From the NCBI GenBank assembly GCA_041394725.1, contig JAWKHR010000022.1:1-64000 (forward strand): a DNA stretch of 64,000 nucleotides, in the 5' to 3' direction. This DNA comes from JAWKHR01 sp041394725 (GTDB lineage Bacteria; Acidobacteriota; Vicinamibacteria; Vicinamibacterales; SCN-69-37). This document shows positions 1 through 8,629 of this stretch, in pieces. The notes beneath the pieces were generated by a model. The model saw nothing but the letters and a program-made list of their open reading frames with translations, was not told the DNA's origin and made no database searches. Every line of letters begins with the position of its first letter. Within the stretch, counting starts at the first letter, position 1. Made by a program: the position numbers and the translations under genes.

Positions 1-604
1 CGCCGTTTCGCGACGGCTGCGGCCGGCCCGACGTCTCCAGGTAGGTGTACTGGATGCGGTTGACGACGGTGACGATGGAGAGGACACCGATGACCCACAT
101 CACGGCGGCCATCCGGTTGGTCACGGCGCCGATCATGAACAGCACGATGCGTTCGGGCCGCTCCATGAAGCCCACCTTGCAGCGGGGGATGAGCGACTCG
201 GCGCGCGCGCGCGTGTAGCTGGTCATCGTCGCGAAGACCATCGCGATCGAGGTGATGAGCACGTAGTCCACGCGCTGGCGCGACGCGTAGAGCACGATGA
301 GGCCGACCGACAGCGCGAGGTCCGAGAACCGGTCGATCACCGAGTCCCAGAAGCCGCCGAACTTGCTGACCGCGCCGAGCTCGGTCGCGACCTTGCCGTC
401 GATGAAGTCGAAGACGCTGGCCGCGATCATGATGACGAACGCGGTCAGGAAGTCGCCCACGGCGAGCGCCCAGCCCGCGGCGATGCTGATGAGGACGCCG
501 GTGAACGTGAGAAGATTGGGGTGAATCCGCAGACGAACACAGGCGGCGATGATCAGCCTGAGCGGAAGGTTCACCACCGCGCCGATGGCGCCAGTGAAAG
601 TCAC
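1..604 (-). CDS. CDP-alcohol phosphatidyltransferase family protein (3' end cut by window edge)
   Basis: Membrane enzyme of the family that joins a CDP-activated lipid to an alcohol during phospholipid synthesis (PgsA or PIP-synthase type; the acceptor cannot be told). Reading the minus strand gives PNLLTFTG near the start, then DFIDGKVATELG...FGGFWDSVIDRFSD, which is the family signature DGxxAR-x8-GxxxDxxxD with all aspartates kept but Arg replaced by Thr. MERPERIVLF follows, with hydrophobic helices around it. I chose GTG at 604 (VTFTGAIGAVVNLPLRL) because it fits the usual N-terminus. An in-frame ATG at 661 would add 19 residues and overlap the uvrC start on the other strand. About 201 codons are visible and the end lies outside the window. 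Confidence 0.8.
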   Translation of the reverse strand, partial: MTFTGAIGAVVNLPLRLIIAACVRLRIHPNLLTFTGVLISIAAGWALAVGDFLTAFVIMIAASVFDFIDGKVATELGAVSKFGGFWDSVIDRFSDLALSVGLIVLYASRQRVDYVLITSIAMVFATMTSYTRARAESLIPRCKVGFMERPERIVLFMIGAVTNRMAAVMWVIGVLSIVTVVNRIQYTYLETSGRPQPSRNG

Positions 605-659
605 AGTCTTCGAAGTCCGGACGCGAATGCGGGCTGCAGAACAGGCCGGATAGTAGCCC

Positions 660-2495
660 ATGCCCATTCAGGATCTCAAGAGCCAGATCGCGCGGCTGCC
701 CGAGCAGCCGGGGGTGTACCTCTACCTCGGCGCGGGCGGCGAGACCCTGTACGTCGGCAAGGCGCGGGTCCTCCGCGACCGGGTCCGGTCCTACCTGGGC
801 GCCGGCGGCACCAGCCCGCGCATCGACGCGCTGCTCCGCGACGCGTCCGCCCTCGAGGTCATCGTCACCGACTCGGTCGTCGAGGCGCTGGCGCTCGAGA
901 ACCGCCTGATCAAGCAGCGCAACCCGCGCTACAACGTCCTGCTGCGCGACGACAAGACCTATCCGTACCTCCAGCTCACCACCACCGAGCCGGCGCCGCG
1001 GCTCCTGGTCGCCCGCCGCGTCGAGCGCGACGGCAACGTCTACGCCGGTCCCTTCATGCCGGCCTCGGTCGCGCGCCGGACGATGAGCCTGTCGCACCGG
1101 CTGTTCGGCATCCGATCGTGCAACGAGGTGATCGACGGGCGTCGCGGCCGGCCCTGCCTCGAGTACGACATCAAGCGCTGCCTGGCGCCCTGCGTGGCGG
1201 AGATCTGCTCGCTCGAGACCTACGGCCGCGCGGTCGAGCAGGCCCGGCTGCTGATCGAGGGCCGCCAGGAGGAGCTCATCGGCGACCTGCGCGACGAGAT
1301 GACGACCGCGGCCGCCGACGAGCGCTTCGAGCGTGCCGCCCACCTGCGCGACGCGATCCGCACCATCGAGACCCTGCGCGACCGCCAGCAGAAGTTCGAG
1401 TCGCCCTCGATGGGCGATCGTGACGCCTTCGGGCTGAAGGTCGGGCCGGCGGGCGCCGTGGTCGAGGTGTTCCAGATGCGCCAGGGGCGCGTGGTGGATC
1501 GCCTGGAGCTGGTCACCGACGCGCGCGGCGGCGAGGCGCCGGAGGCCGAGGTGCTCGAGGCCGCGCTGCAGCAGTTCTACGCCGACCGCGTCCCGCCCCC
1601 CGAGGTCCACGTGCCGGTCGCGATCGAGCCCGACGACCGCGAGGCGCACGAGACCTGGCTCTCGGGCCTCGCCGACCGCCGCGTGCGGGTCGTCACGCCG
1701 CAGCGAGGCGACAAGCGCGGCCTGCTCGACCTGGCCTCGCGCAACGCGGCGATGGCCTACCAGACCCGCTTCGGCGAGGGCGCCGGCGCCGCGTTCGACG
1801 CGCTCGAGACGTTGCGCGCCGCGCTGGACCTGCCGGCCTTGCCGCGCCGGATCGAGTGCTTCGACATCTCCACGCTCCAGGGCCGCGAGACCGTCGCGTC
1901 GATGGTCGTCTGCGTCGAGGGCCGGATGCGGAAGGGCGAGTACCGCAAGTTCCGCATCCGGGGACCGGCGGCCGACGCCGGGGGCCGGCCCGGGATCGTG
2001 CTCGACGACTTCGCGTCCATGCACGAGGTCGTGCTGCGGCGCTACCGGCGGGTCCTCGATCAGGGCGGGCCGTTCCCGGACCTGATCCTGATCGACGGCG
2101 GAAAGGGGCAGCTCGGCGCGGCCTATGCGGCGCTGCGGGACGTCGGGCTCGACCGCCTGGTGGCCGTCGGCCTCGCCAAGCAGGAGGAGCTGCTCTTCAC
2201 GCGCGACCGCGCCGAGGGCCTCAAGCTGCCGCCCGAGTCGGCGGCCCTGCGGCTCGTGCAGCGGATCCGCGACGAGGCCCACCGCTTCGCGATCACGTTC
2301 CACCGCCAGCGCCGGCAGCGCCGGGACCTGCGGTCCGAACTGGACGACATCGCCGGCATCGGCCCGCGGCGCCGGCGTCAGCTGCTGGCCGCGTTCGGCT
2401 CGGTCGCCGGGGTCCGACGGGCCAGCCGCGAGGACCTCGTGAAGACGGTGGGCACCCGGGCCGCCGACGCCGTGATCCGGCACTTTGCCGGGTGA
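660..2495 (+). CDS. uvrC: Excinuclease ABC subunit C
   Basis: Makes the 3' and 5' incisions of nucleotide excision repair together with UvrB. The 611 residues match the usual UvrC length and domain order: N-terminal GIY-YIG nuclease (GVYLYLG, then LYVGKARVLRDRV, residues about 18-45), a cysteine cluster (CNEVIDGRRGRPC...CLAPC, about 155-185) like the Fe-S ligands of other UvrCs, a UVR motif (DERFERAAHLRDAI, about 220), the RNase H-like C-terminal nuclease (IECFDISTLQG, then LILIDGGKGQL), and tandem helix-hairpin-helices at the end (IAGIGPRRRRQLLAAFG). It is divergent from the phosphatidyltransferase gene. No strong ribosome binding site is visible before the ATG. Neither uvrA nor uvrB is in the window. 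Confidence 0.97.
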   Translation: MPIQDLKSQIARLPEQPGVYLYLGAGGETLYVGKARVLRDRVRSYLGAGGTSPRIDALLRDASALEVIVTDSVVEALALENRLIKQRNPRYNVLLRDDKTYPYLQLTTTEPAPRLLVARRVERDGNVYAGPFMPASVARRTMSLSHRLFGIRSCNEVIDGRRGRPCLEYDIKRCLAPCVAEICSLETYGRAVEQARLLIEGRQEELIGDLRDEMTTAAADERFERAAHLRDAIRTIETLRDRQQKFESPSMGDRDAFGLKVGPAGAVVEVFQMRQGRVVDRLELVTDARGGEAPEAEVLEAALQQFYADRVPPPEVHVPVAIEPDDREAHETWLSGLADRRVRVVTPQRGDKRGLLDLASRNAAMAYQTRFGEGAGAAFDALETLRAALDLPALPRRIECFDISTLQGRETVASMVVCVEGRMRKGEYRKFRIRGPAADAGGRPGIVLDDFASMHEVVLRRYRRVLDQGGPFPDLILIDGGKGQLGAAYAALRDVGLDRLVAVGLAKQEELLFTRDRAEGLKLPPESAALRLVQRIRDEAHRFAITFHRQRRQRRDLRSELDDIAGIGPRRRRQLLAAFGSVAGVRRASREDLVKTVGTRAADAVIRHFAG

Positions 2496-2534
2496 CCCGG
2501 GGGGCGGTGACCGTGTGGTACAGTCGGTGACCGC

Positions 2535-3155
2535 TTGTCGCTCGAGTTCATCCTTCCAGTCTTCGCGGTCCTGATCCTGTCGCTGTCCTTCCACGAGGCG
2601 GCGCACGCGTGGGCCGCGGACCGTCTCGGCGACCCGACGGCGCGCCAGCTCGGCCGGCTCACGATGAACCCGATCAAGCACATCGACCCGATCGGGACGG
2701 TGCTGTTCCCGCTCATCGCCATCACGACCGGGTTCCCGGTGATCGGCTGGGCCCGGCCCGTGCCGGTCAACCTGCGCAACCTGAAGGCGCCGCGCCGCGA
2801 CTACGCGCTGGTGGCGCTCGCCGGGCCGGTGAGCAACCTCGTGCTGGCCGCGGCGGCGGGTCTGGCCCTGGCGGCGTCGGACGTCACGCCGCTGCCCGGC
2901 GGGTCCTGGCTGCCCGGATCCCTCCTGAACTGGATGCTGGTCCTCAACGTGCTGCTCGCGGTGTTCAACATGATCCCGGTGCCACCGCTCGACGGCGGCA
3001 ACGTGCTCGCGGGCATCGCGCCGGAGCCGGTCGCGCGGCTGATCGACGCGATTCGTCCGTACGGCTTCATCCTGCTCTACGTGCTGTTGCTGACCGGCAT
3101 GCTCGACGTCGTGTTCGGTCCGGTGCAGAACTGGGTGCTCTCGTGGTTCCGGTGA
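2535..3155 (+). CDS. Site-2 protease-like M50 zinc metallopeptidase
   Basis: Small integral-membrane zinc protease of the M50 family (the YwhC/Rv-type branch without a PDZ domain). The metal-binding HExxH is seen as FHEAAHAW near residue 20, and the second metal/catalytic motif as NMIPVPPLDGGN near residue 150; about five hydrophobic segments surround them. The start is TTG at 2535, since no ATG or GTG lies upstream in frame near the N-terminal helix. Its stop overlaps the trpS start (GTGA), so the two are probably translated together, although a functional link is not evident. Substrate unknown. Confidence 0.85.
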   Translation: MSLEFILPVFAVLILSLSFHEAAHAWAADRLGDPTARQLGRLTMNPIKHIDPIGTVLFPLIAITTGFPVIGWARPVPVNLRNLKAPRRDYALVALAGPVSNLVLAAAAGLALAASDVTPLPGGSWLPGSLLNWMLVLNVLLAVFNMIPVPPLDGGNVLAGIAPEPVARLIDAIRPYGFILLYVLLLTGMLDVVFGPVQNWVLSWFR

Positions 3156-4147
3156 CGTCCCGTCAACGTGTCGTGTCCGGCATGCGTCCCACCGGCCGGC
3201 TGCACCTCGGCCACCTGGTCGGGGCGCTCGAGAACTGGGTCGCGCTGCAGGCGCGGTACGACTGCTTCTTCTTCATCGCCGACTGGCACGCGCTGACCAG
3301 CGACTACGCGCAGACGTCGCACCTGGTCGAGTACGCGATGGACAACGTCGCCGACTGGATCGGCGCCGGCGTCGATCCCGAGCGGAGCGTCGTCTTCGCG
3401 CAGTCGCTCGTGCCCGAGCACGCCGAGCTGTACCTGCTGCTCCAGATGGTCACGCCGATTCCCTGGCTCGAGCGCGTGCCCACCTACAAGGAGCAGATGG
3501 AACAGCTCTCCGAGAAGGACCTGTCGAGCATCGGCTTCCTTGGCTACCCGCTGCTGCAGGCGGCCGACGTCATCATCTACGACGCGCATTTCGTGCCGGT
3601 GGGCGAGGACCAGGTGCCGCACCTCGAACTCGCGCGCGAGGTGGTGCGCCGCTTCCACAACTTCTACGGCGAGCTGTTCGTGGAGCCCCAGCCGCTGCTC
3701 ACGCCGACGCCGCGCCTGCCCGGGCTCGACAACCGCAAGATGAGCAAGAGCTACGGCAACACGATCGACCTGTCGGATACCGCCGAGGACGTGGTGAAGA
3801 AGGTCCGGTCGATGTACACGGACCCGAAGCGCGTGCGGGCCGACATCCCGGGCACCGTCGAGGGCAACCCGGTCTTCATCTACCACGACGCGTTCAACCC
3901 GAACCGCGAGGAGGTCGAGGACCTCAAGGCCCGGTATCGCGCCGGGAAGGTCGGCGACGTCGAGGTCAAGACCAAGCTGGCCGCCGCCATCAACGCCCGG
4001 CTGGATCCCATCCGCGAGCGCCGGGCGGCGGCCCTGGCCCGGCCCGACTACCTGCGCGACGTGGTCATCGAGGGGTCCCGGCGCGCCCGGGCCGTGGCCG
4101 AGGACACGATGGCGCGCGTCCGGGCCGCGGTCGGACTACGATATTAG
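3152..4147 (+). CDS. trpS: Tryptophanyl-tRNA synthetase
   Basis: Charges tRNA-Trp; class I aminoacyl-tRNA synthetase. At 331 residues it has the normal bacterial length. The HIGH-type motif is TGRLHLGHLVG near residue 15 and the KMSKS loop is NRKMSKSYGN near residue 195; the tryptophan-pocket sequences FIADWHALTS and VGEDQVPHLELARE are present. I chose GTG at 3152, which overlaps the stop of the M50 protease gene by four bases and gives VTSRQRVVSGMRPTG, the expected N-terminus. A reading frame open far upstream is only a shadow of the protease gene. Confidence 0.96.
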   Translation: MTSRQRVVSGMRPTGRLHLGHLVGALENWVALQARYDCFFFIADWHALTSDYAQTSHLVEYAMDNVADWIGAGVDPERSVVFAQSLVPEHAELYLLLQMVTPIPWLERVPTYKEQMEQLSEKDLSSIGFLGYPLLQAADVIIYDAHFVPVGEDQVPHLELAREVVRRFHNFYGELFVEPQPLLTPTPRLPGLDNRKMSKSYGNTIDLSDTAEDVVKKVRSMYTDPKRVRADIPGTVEGNPVFIYHDAFNPNREEVEDLKARYRAGKVGDVEVKTKLAAAINARLDPIRERRAAALARPDYLRDVVIEGSRRARAVAEDTMARVRAAVGLRY

Positions 4148-4177
4148 GCTGGTCAGGGCCGGATCCCGCAGACGCGC

Positions 4178-4969
4178 ATGGAAGAACCCCGCCAGCTCGA
4201 GTTCGAGTCCATCCTCGAGGACTATCCCGTCCGGCTCCAGAACTTCCAGGGGCCGCTCGACCTGCTGCTCCACCTCATCAAGAAGAACGAGGTGGACATC
4301 TACGACATCCCCATCGCGCTCATCACGCAGCAGTACCTCGAGTACCTCGACCTGATGCACGAGCTCGACCTGGACGTGATGGGCGAGTTCCTCGTGATGG
4401 CCGCGACGCTCATCCACATCAAGTCGCGGACGCTCCTGCCGCGGCCCGACCCGACGCAGGACGACCCCGAGGAGGACCCGCGCGAGGCCCTCGTGCGCCG
4501 CCTGCTCGAGCACCAGAAGTTCAAGGCCGCCGCCGAACTGCTCCACGAGAAGGAGATCCAGCGCAGCGCGCAGTGGGGCCGGCCCGACGGCCGCGTCGCC
4601 GACGTCGTCGGCGAGCCGCCGGAGCCGGAGATCGAGGTGGACCTGTTCAGCCTGATGGCGGCGTTCCGCCAGGTGCTGGAGCGTGCGCGCCATCGCCCCG
4701 TGGTGCTCCTGCCGCCCGAGCAGATCTCGATCGAGTCGCGCATCGAGCAGCTGATGGCCCGCCTGTCGGAGACCGAGGCCTGCGGGTTCGAGGACCTCTT
4801 CGAGGACGTGCAGGGGCGCGGCGGCATGGTCGTCACGTTCCTCGCGCTGCTCGAGATGATCCGGCTCAAGGTCGTCCGCGTGTTCCAGCAGGGCAACTTC
4901 GGGCCGATTCGCGTGTACCGGCGCGCCCGCGCGGAGGGCGCCCCCTTTGGATCCGCCGACCATGTCTGA
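4178..4969 (+). CDS. scpA: Segregation and condensation protein A
   Basis: Kleisin subunit of the SMC-ScpAB condensin complex, which bridges the SMC heads and helps chromosome segregation. The 263-residue protein opens the fold with LQNFQGPLDLLLHLIKKNEVDIYDIPI (split here across residues 22-48), a hallmark of ScpA, followed by YLEYLDLMHELDLDVMGEFLVMAATLIHIKSR. The C-terminal winged-helix part (VVTFLALLEMIRLKVVRVFQ) is intact. The gene overlaps scpB by eight bases, the common arrangement. No smc gene lies in the window. Confidence 0.95.
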   Translation: MEEPRQLEFESILEDYPVRLQNFQGPLDLLLHLIKKNEVDIYDIPIALITQQYLEYLDLMHELDLDVMGEFLVMAATLIHIKSRTLLPRPDPTQDDPEEDPREALVRRLLEHQKFKAAAELLHEKEIQRSAQWGRPDGRVADVVGEPPEPEIEVDLFSLMAAFRQVLERARHRPVVLLPPEQISIESRIEQLMARLSETEACGFEDLFEDVQGRGGMVVTFLALLEMIRLKVVRVFQQGNFGPIRVYRRARAEGAPFGSADHV

Positions 4970-5747
4970 GCTGAAAGCCGTCGTCGAAGCCCTCATCTTC
5001 GCGTCCCCGGAGCCGCTGACCGTCAAGGCGCTCGTCAAGCTGCTCGACAGCGAGCCCAGGGAGGACGTGGTGGCGGCCGTGGACGCGCTGCGCGAGGACT
5101 ACGAGCGCCCGGGCGGCCTGCAGATGGTCGAGGTGGCCGGCGGCTTCCAGATCGTCACCCGGCCGGAGCTGCACGAGTGGGTTCGCCGCCTGTTTCACGA
5201 GCGCACGACGCAGAAGCTGTCGGTGGCCGCGCTCGAGACGCTGGCCGTGATCGCCTACCGGCAGCCGGTGACCGCGCCCGAGATCGCCGAGATCCGTGGC
5301 GTGAACACGGCCGGCGTCGTGGGCACGCTCGTCGAGCGCAAGCTCATCAAGATCGTCGGCCGCAAGCAGGTCGTCGGCCGCCCGTTCCTCTACGGCACGA
5401 CGCGCGAGTTCCTCGAGCGCTTCGGCCTGAACGACCTGTCCGACCTGCCGAAGGTCGAGGACATGTCGGAACTGCTCGGCTTCGACCTGCCCGCGTCGGT
5501 CGGCGAGCCGGATCCGCAGCACGCGCTGCCGTTCGGCCCGGGTACGGGCGGCGAGGCCGCGTCGGGTGGCGCGGGCGGCGAGGCCGCGTCGGGTGACGCG
5601 GCCGACGTCGAGGCCGGGGACGATCGGCCGGACGCCGGCGCCGGGCACGCGCCGCCGGACGCCGGGGCGGGCGACGACGAAGCCGGGGACGACGAGGCCG
5701 CGACCGCCGGCGCGGATCGCGGCGACCGGGATCCGTCCGTGCACTGA
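4962..5747 (+). CDS. scpB: Segregation and condensation protein B
   Basis: Winged-helix partner that dimerises and binds ScpA within the SMC condensin complex. The 261-residue product has the family start MSELKAVVEALIFASPEPLT, the segment LSVAALETLAVIAYRQPVT (about residues 86-105) and RKQVVGRPFLYGTTREFLERFGL. The ATG at 4962 lies inside the last codons of scpA; a TTG at 4947 in the same frame is less likely. The last 80 or so residues are a low-complexity tail of Gly, Ala, Asp and Glu (repeats like GGEAASG) not seen in compact ScpB proteins and probably disordered. Confidence 0.93.
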   Translation: MSELKAVVEALIFASPEPLTVKALVKLLDSEPREDVVAAVDALREDYERPGGLQMVEVAGGFQIVTRPELHEWVRRLFHERTTQKLSVAALETLAVIAYRQPVTAPEIAEIRGVNTAGVVGTLVERKLIKIVGRKQVVGRPFLYGTTREFLERFGLNDLSDLPKVEDMSELLGFDLPASVGEPDPQHALPFGPGTGGEAASGGAGGEAASGDAADVEAGDDRPDAGAGHAPPDAGAGDDEAGDDEAATAGADRGDRDPSVH

Positions 5748-5774
5748 GGCCGGCCCGCGCGGCCGGCGTTCCGC

Positions 5775-6650
5775 ATGCGCCTCAACAGGATTCTCTCCAC
5801 GGCCGGCGTCGCGTCCAGGCGCGCGGCGGACGAGCTCATCGCGCAGGGCCGCGTCGAGGTGAACGGCCGCGTGGTCACGACGCTCGGCACGCAGGCCGAT
5901 CCCGACCGCGACGACATCCGCGTGGACGGCCGCCGCCTGCGCGCGGCGCCGGACCGGCGCTACCTCCTGATGTACAAGCCGCGCGGCGTCGTCAGCACGC
6001 GATCGGATCCGCAGCGGCGGACGACCGTCATCGACCTGCTCGCGCAGGCCGGCGTCGGCGGCTACTTCTATCCGGTCGGCCGCCTCGACTACGACTCCGA
6101 GGGGCTGATCCTCCTCACCAACGACGGCGGCTTCGCCGAGCGCGTGTCGCACCCGCGGCACGACCTCGAGCGCGAATACGAGGTCGTGGTCGAGGGCGTG
6201 CCGGACGAGCGCGATCTCGATCGCCTCCGTCGCGGCATCGTCATCGACGGCCGGCGCACCCGGCCGGCCGAGGTCCGGCCGCTGCGCGTCCATCACACGC
6301 GCCGCGGCGACCAGTCGGTGCTGTCGATCGTCCTCCGCGAGGGTCGCAACCGCCAGGTCCGGCACATGTGCGACGCGATCGCCCACCCGGTCGCGCGGCT
6401 GCGTCGCGTGCGGATCGGCCCAATCGAGGCCGCCCGCCTGAAGCCGGGACAGATCCGCGACCTCACGCCGGCCGAGCTCGCCGCCATCAGCGCGGGCGCC
6501 GGCCCGAGGGCCGCCATCGGCGCGGGCGCCAGCCCGAGGGCCGCCAAGGACGCCGGCACCGGCTCGGGGGCCGCCGGCCGCGGCCCGCGTGCGTCCCGGC
6601 CGCGATCCGCGCCTACCGGACGGCGGCGACCACGCCGCTCCAGAACCTGA
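5775..6650 (+). CDS. Ribosomal large/small subunit pseudouridine synthase (RluB/RsuA family)
   Basis: Converts a uridine in rRNA to pseudouridine. An S4 RNA-binding domain comes first (MRLNRILSTAGVASRRAADEL, then GRVEVNGRVV), then the RsuA/RluB/E/F catalytic domain with the active-site aspartate in GRLDYDSEGLILLTNDG (about residue 103) and the late motif EGRNRQVRHMCDAIAHPVARLRRVRIG. Length is 291 residues. The last 60 residues are Ala/Gly/Arg-rich repeats (for example GAGPRAAIGAGASPRAAK), a basic tail that may bind RNA. The gene follows scpB by 27 bases, a neighbour pairing that is common in bacteria. Its 3' end overlaps the convergent hydrolase gene by 38 bases. Exact target uridine unknown. 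Confidence 0.9.
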   Translation: MRLNRILSTAGVASRRAADELIAQGRVEVNGRVVTTLGTQADPDRDDIRVDGRRLRAAPDRRYLLMYKPRGVVSTRSDPQRRTTVIDLLAQAGVGGYFYPVGRLDYDSEGLILLTNDGGFAERVSHPRHDLEREYEVVVEGVPDERDLDRLRRGIVIDGRRTRPAEVRPLRVHHTRRGDQSVLSIVLREGRNRQVRHMCDAIAHPVARLRRVRIGPIEAARLKPGQIRDLTPAELAAISAGAGPRAAIGAGASPRAAKDAGTGSGAAGRGPRASRPRSAPTGRRRPRRSRT

Positions 6651-7761
6651 CGAGCGCCCACGCGTCGGCGGCCCCGAGCCCCGACTCGATGTCGGCATGG
6701 TGCAGGGCCGGCGTCAGCAGCCAGTGCACGGTCGCGCCGCGTGCCGTGAGGTCGCGCGCGAGCTCGACGGTCTCGTCTTCCGGAATCACCGGGTCGTCCG
6801 TTCCGTGCAGCAGGAAGACCGGCGCGGCGGGCGCCGGCGATCGGTCGGGCGAGAGCGCCGGATCGCCGCCGAGCGCCGGGACGATCGGCAGCAGCCGCGC
6901 GCCGAGCGTCGCAACGTCACGTGCCAGCACGAGCTGCATCAGGTCGCGGGCAGGCGACGGCAGCGCCCCGGTCATCTCCCGGCTGGCCTGGAGCAGCCGC
7001 GCGGCCTCCGCCTCGTCGGTCGTCTGCGCGCTCGAGGCGTCGAGGAACGTCCGGAGCGCGCGCGTGAAGGCCTCGACCTGATCGGCCGGCACCAGGTGCC
7101 GGGCCCCGCCGTAGGCCAGCACCGCGAGGCCGAAGTCGTGCGGCGCCCGCGCGGTGCCGTCCGGGAGTCGTCCGGTGCAGAGGAACCGCAGGACGCGCGG
7201 CAGGTCCCCGTAGCCGCCGATCGACACGACGGCCGACAGACGGCCCGCCAGCGACGGCCGGCCCGCGGCGGCCACCGCCAGGCCGCCACCGAACGACACG
7301 CCCACCAGGCCGATGCGGCCCGCCGGCGCCAGGGCCGGCGTCGCGCTCATCCATTGCGCCGCGTCTTCGATGTCGTCGGTGGCCGCCGGCGTGATCCGGT
7401 ACTCGCGCAGGTCGGGCACGGGCAGGCCCACGACCAGGGATCCGGTCATCGCCAGTCGGGTCAGCAGCGCGGACATGCGCGGCTCGTCGAGCCCGCCGGC
7501 GTGGACGCCCGGCACCACCAGCAGGTGGCGCGCCGGCACCCCGGGGGGACGGTAGATGCGCGCGCGGATCGTGCCGGCGCGCGTCGGCACGTCCACGTCC
7601 TCGGTCGTGACCCCGCCGCGCGGTGTGAGCCACTCGGCGGCCCGGGCCGGACGGCCGGTCAGGACGACGAGCATGCGGGCGGCGCGGAGGAAGGGGGCCG
7701 ACGCCAGGACGCCCGCGACGGCGACCGCCAGGGCGGCGAGGATCACGGCGCGTCGGGGCAC
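6613..7761 (-). CDS. Membrane-anchored alpha/beta hydrolase
   Basis: Predicted serine hydrolase of the alpha/beta fold, dienelactone-hydrolase-like. From the GTG at 7761 the protein is 382 residues and starts with a basic stretch and a hydrophobic helix (VPRRAVILAALAVAVAGVLAS), suggesting export or inner-membrane anchoring. The nucleophile elbow is GVSFGGGLA, the acid is in HGTDDPVIPEDE and the base is in ALHHADIE near the C-terminus, so the triad looks complete. A long in-frame extension upstream to 7905 lies over the cmk leader and is unlikely. It is the only minus-strand gene between uvrC and tamB. Substrate unknown. Confidence 0.8.
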   Translation of the reverse strand: MPRRAVILAALAVAVAGVLASAPFLRAARMLVVLTGRPARAAEWLTPRGGVTTEDVDVPTRAGTIRARIYRPPGVPARHLLVVPGVHAGGLDEPRMSALLTRLAMTGSLVVGLPVPDLREYRITPAATDDIEDAAQWMSATPALAPAGRIGLVGVSFGGGLAVAAAGRPSLAGRLSAVVSIGGYGDLPRVLRFLCTGRLPDGTARAPHDFGLAVLAYGGARHLVPADQVEAFTRALRTFLDASSAQTTDEAEAARLLQASREMTGALPSPARDLMQLVLARDVATLGARLLPIVPALGGDPALSPDRSPAPAAPVFLLHGTDDPVIPEDETVELARDLTARGATVHWLLTPALHHADIESGLGAADAWALVRFWSGVVAAVR

Positions 7762-7773
7762 GGCCGGATCATA

Positions 7774-7809
7774 GGACGGACCGGAGACGGACCGGAGACG
7801 GACCGGCCG
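7774..7809. repeat. Three tandem copies of a 12-base unit
   Basis: The unit GGACCGGAGACG and its variants occur about three times head to tail just upstream of cmk and of the divergent hydrolase gene. It lies outside the chosen coding regions. It may be a simple slippage repeat; its position between divergent starts leaves a regulatory role possible but unsupported. Confidence 0.5.
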
Positions 7810-7846
7810 CGGTCCGGGGCACGGCCCGATCAACAATACGACTGGC

Positions 7847-8527
7847 ATGTCCTCTCGTCCCGTCATCATCGCGATCGACGGCCCGTCGGGCGCCGGCAAG
7901 GGCACCGTCGCCCGGGCGCTCGCGTCGCACCTGTCGTTCCGTCACGTCGACACCGGCGCGATGTACCGCGCCGTCGCCTGGAAGGCGCTGCACGACGGCC
8001 TCGACCTGTCGAACGCGGCCGCCATCGCGGCCGTGGCCGCAGCGGCGCGCTTCGAGGTGAACTCGCGCATCGTCATCGACGACGCCGACGTGACGGCGGT
8101 CATCCGTACGGGCGAGATCGACGGCGCGGCGGCGATCGTGGCGCGTCATCCCGAGGTGCGCCGGGTGCTCGTGGAGCGCCAGCGTGCCTACGGCCGCGAG
8201 GGCAGCGTGGTCATGGAAGGCCGCGACATCGGCACCGTCGTCTTTCCCGAGGCCGACGTGAAGATCTACCTGGACGCCACGCCCGAGGAGCGGGCCCGGC
8301 GCCGCGCCGGTGATCAGGCCCACGCGGCGAGCCGGGGTGGCGGCGTCGATTCGGTCGCCGCCGCGCTCGAGGCCCGCGACCGTTCGGACCGGACCCGGAC
8401 CGTGTCGCCGTTGACCGTCGCGACGGACGCGACCTACGTCGACACCACGGGCGTCCCGATCGCGGACGTCGTCGCGCGCGTGCTCGCGGCCGTGGAGGAC
8501 GCGCTGGCCCGGAGACAGCGGGGCTAG
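7847..8527 (+). CDS. cmk: Cytidylate kinase
   Basis: Phosphorylates CMP and dCMP to the diphosphates using ATP, feeding nucleotide pools. The 226-residue protein has the P-loop AIDGPSGAGKGTVARALA at residues 8-25, then RHVDTGAMYRAVAWKAL, the NMP-binding YGREGSVVMEGRDIGTVVFPEADVKIYLDAT, and the lid ERARRRAGD. Length and motifs are typical of bacterial Cmk. It precedes the tamA-like gene by about 100 bases. The gap carries no convincing terminator. Confidence 0.96.
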   Translation: MSSRPVIIAIDGPSGAGKGTVARALASHLSFRHVDTGAMYRAVAWKALHDGLDLSNAAAIAAVAAAARFEVNSRIVIDDADVTAVIRTGEIDGAAAIVARHPEVRRVLVERQRAYGREGSVVMEGRDIGTVVFPEADVKIYLDATPEERARRRAGDQAHAASRGGGVDSVAAALEARDRSDRTRTVSPLTVATDATYVDTTGVPIADVVARVLAAVEDALARRQRG

Positions 8528-8629
8528 CGATCCCTCCCGTTCGCCTCGGCGGGTCGGGCGTGTTCTCCAGGTTTCCGCCCCATCCGGAGGACGTCTGCGT
8601 TCGCGGCGGCGGACCGCCGTGACGCGCCG

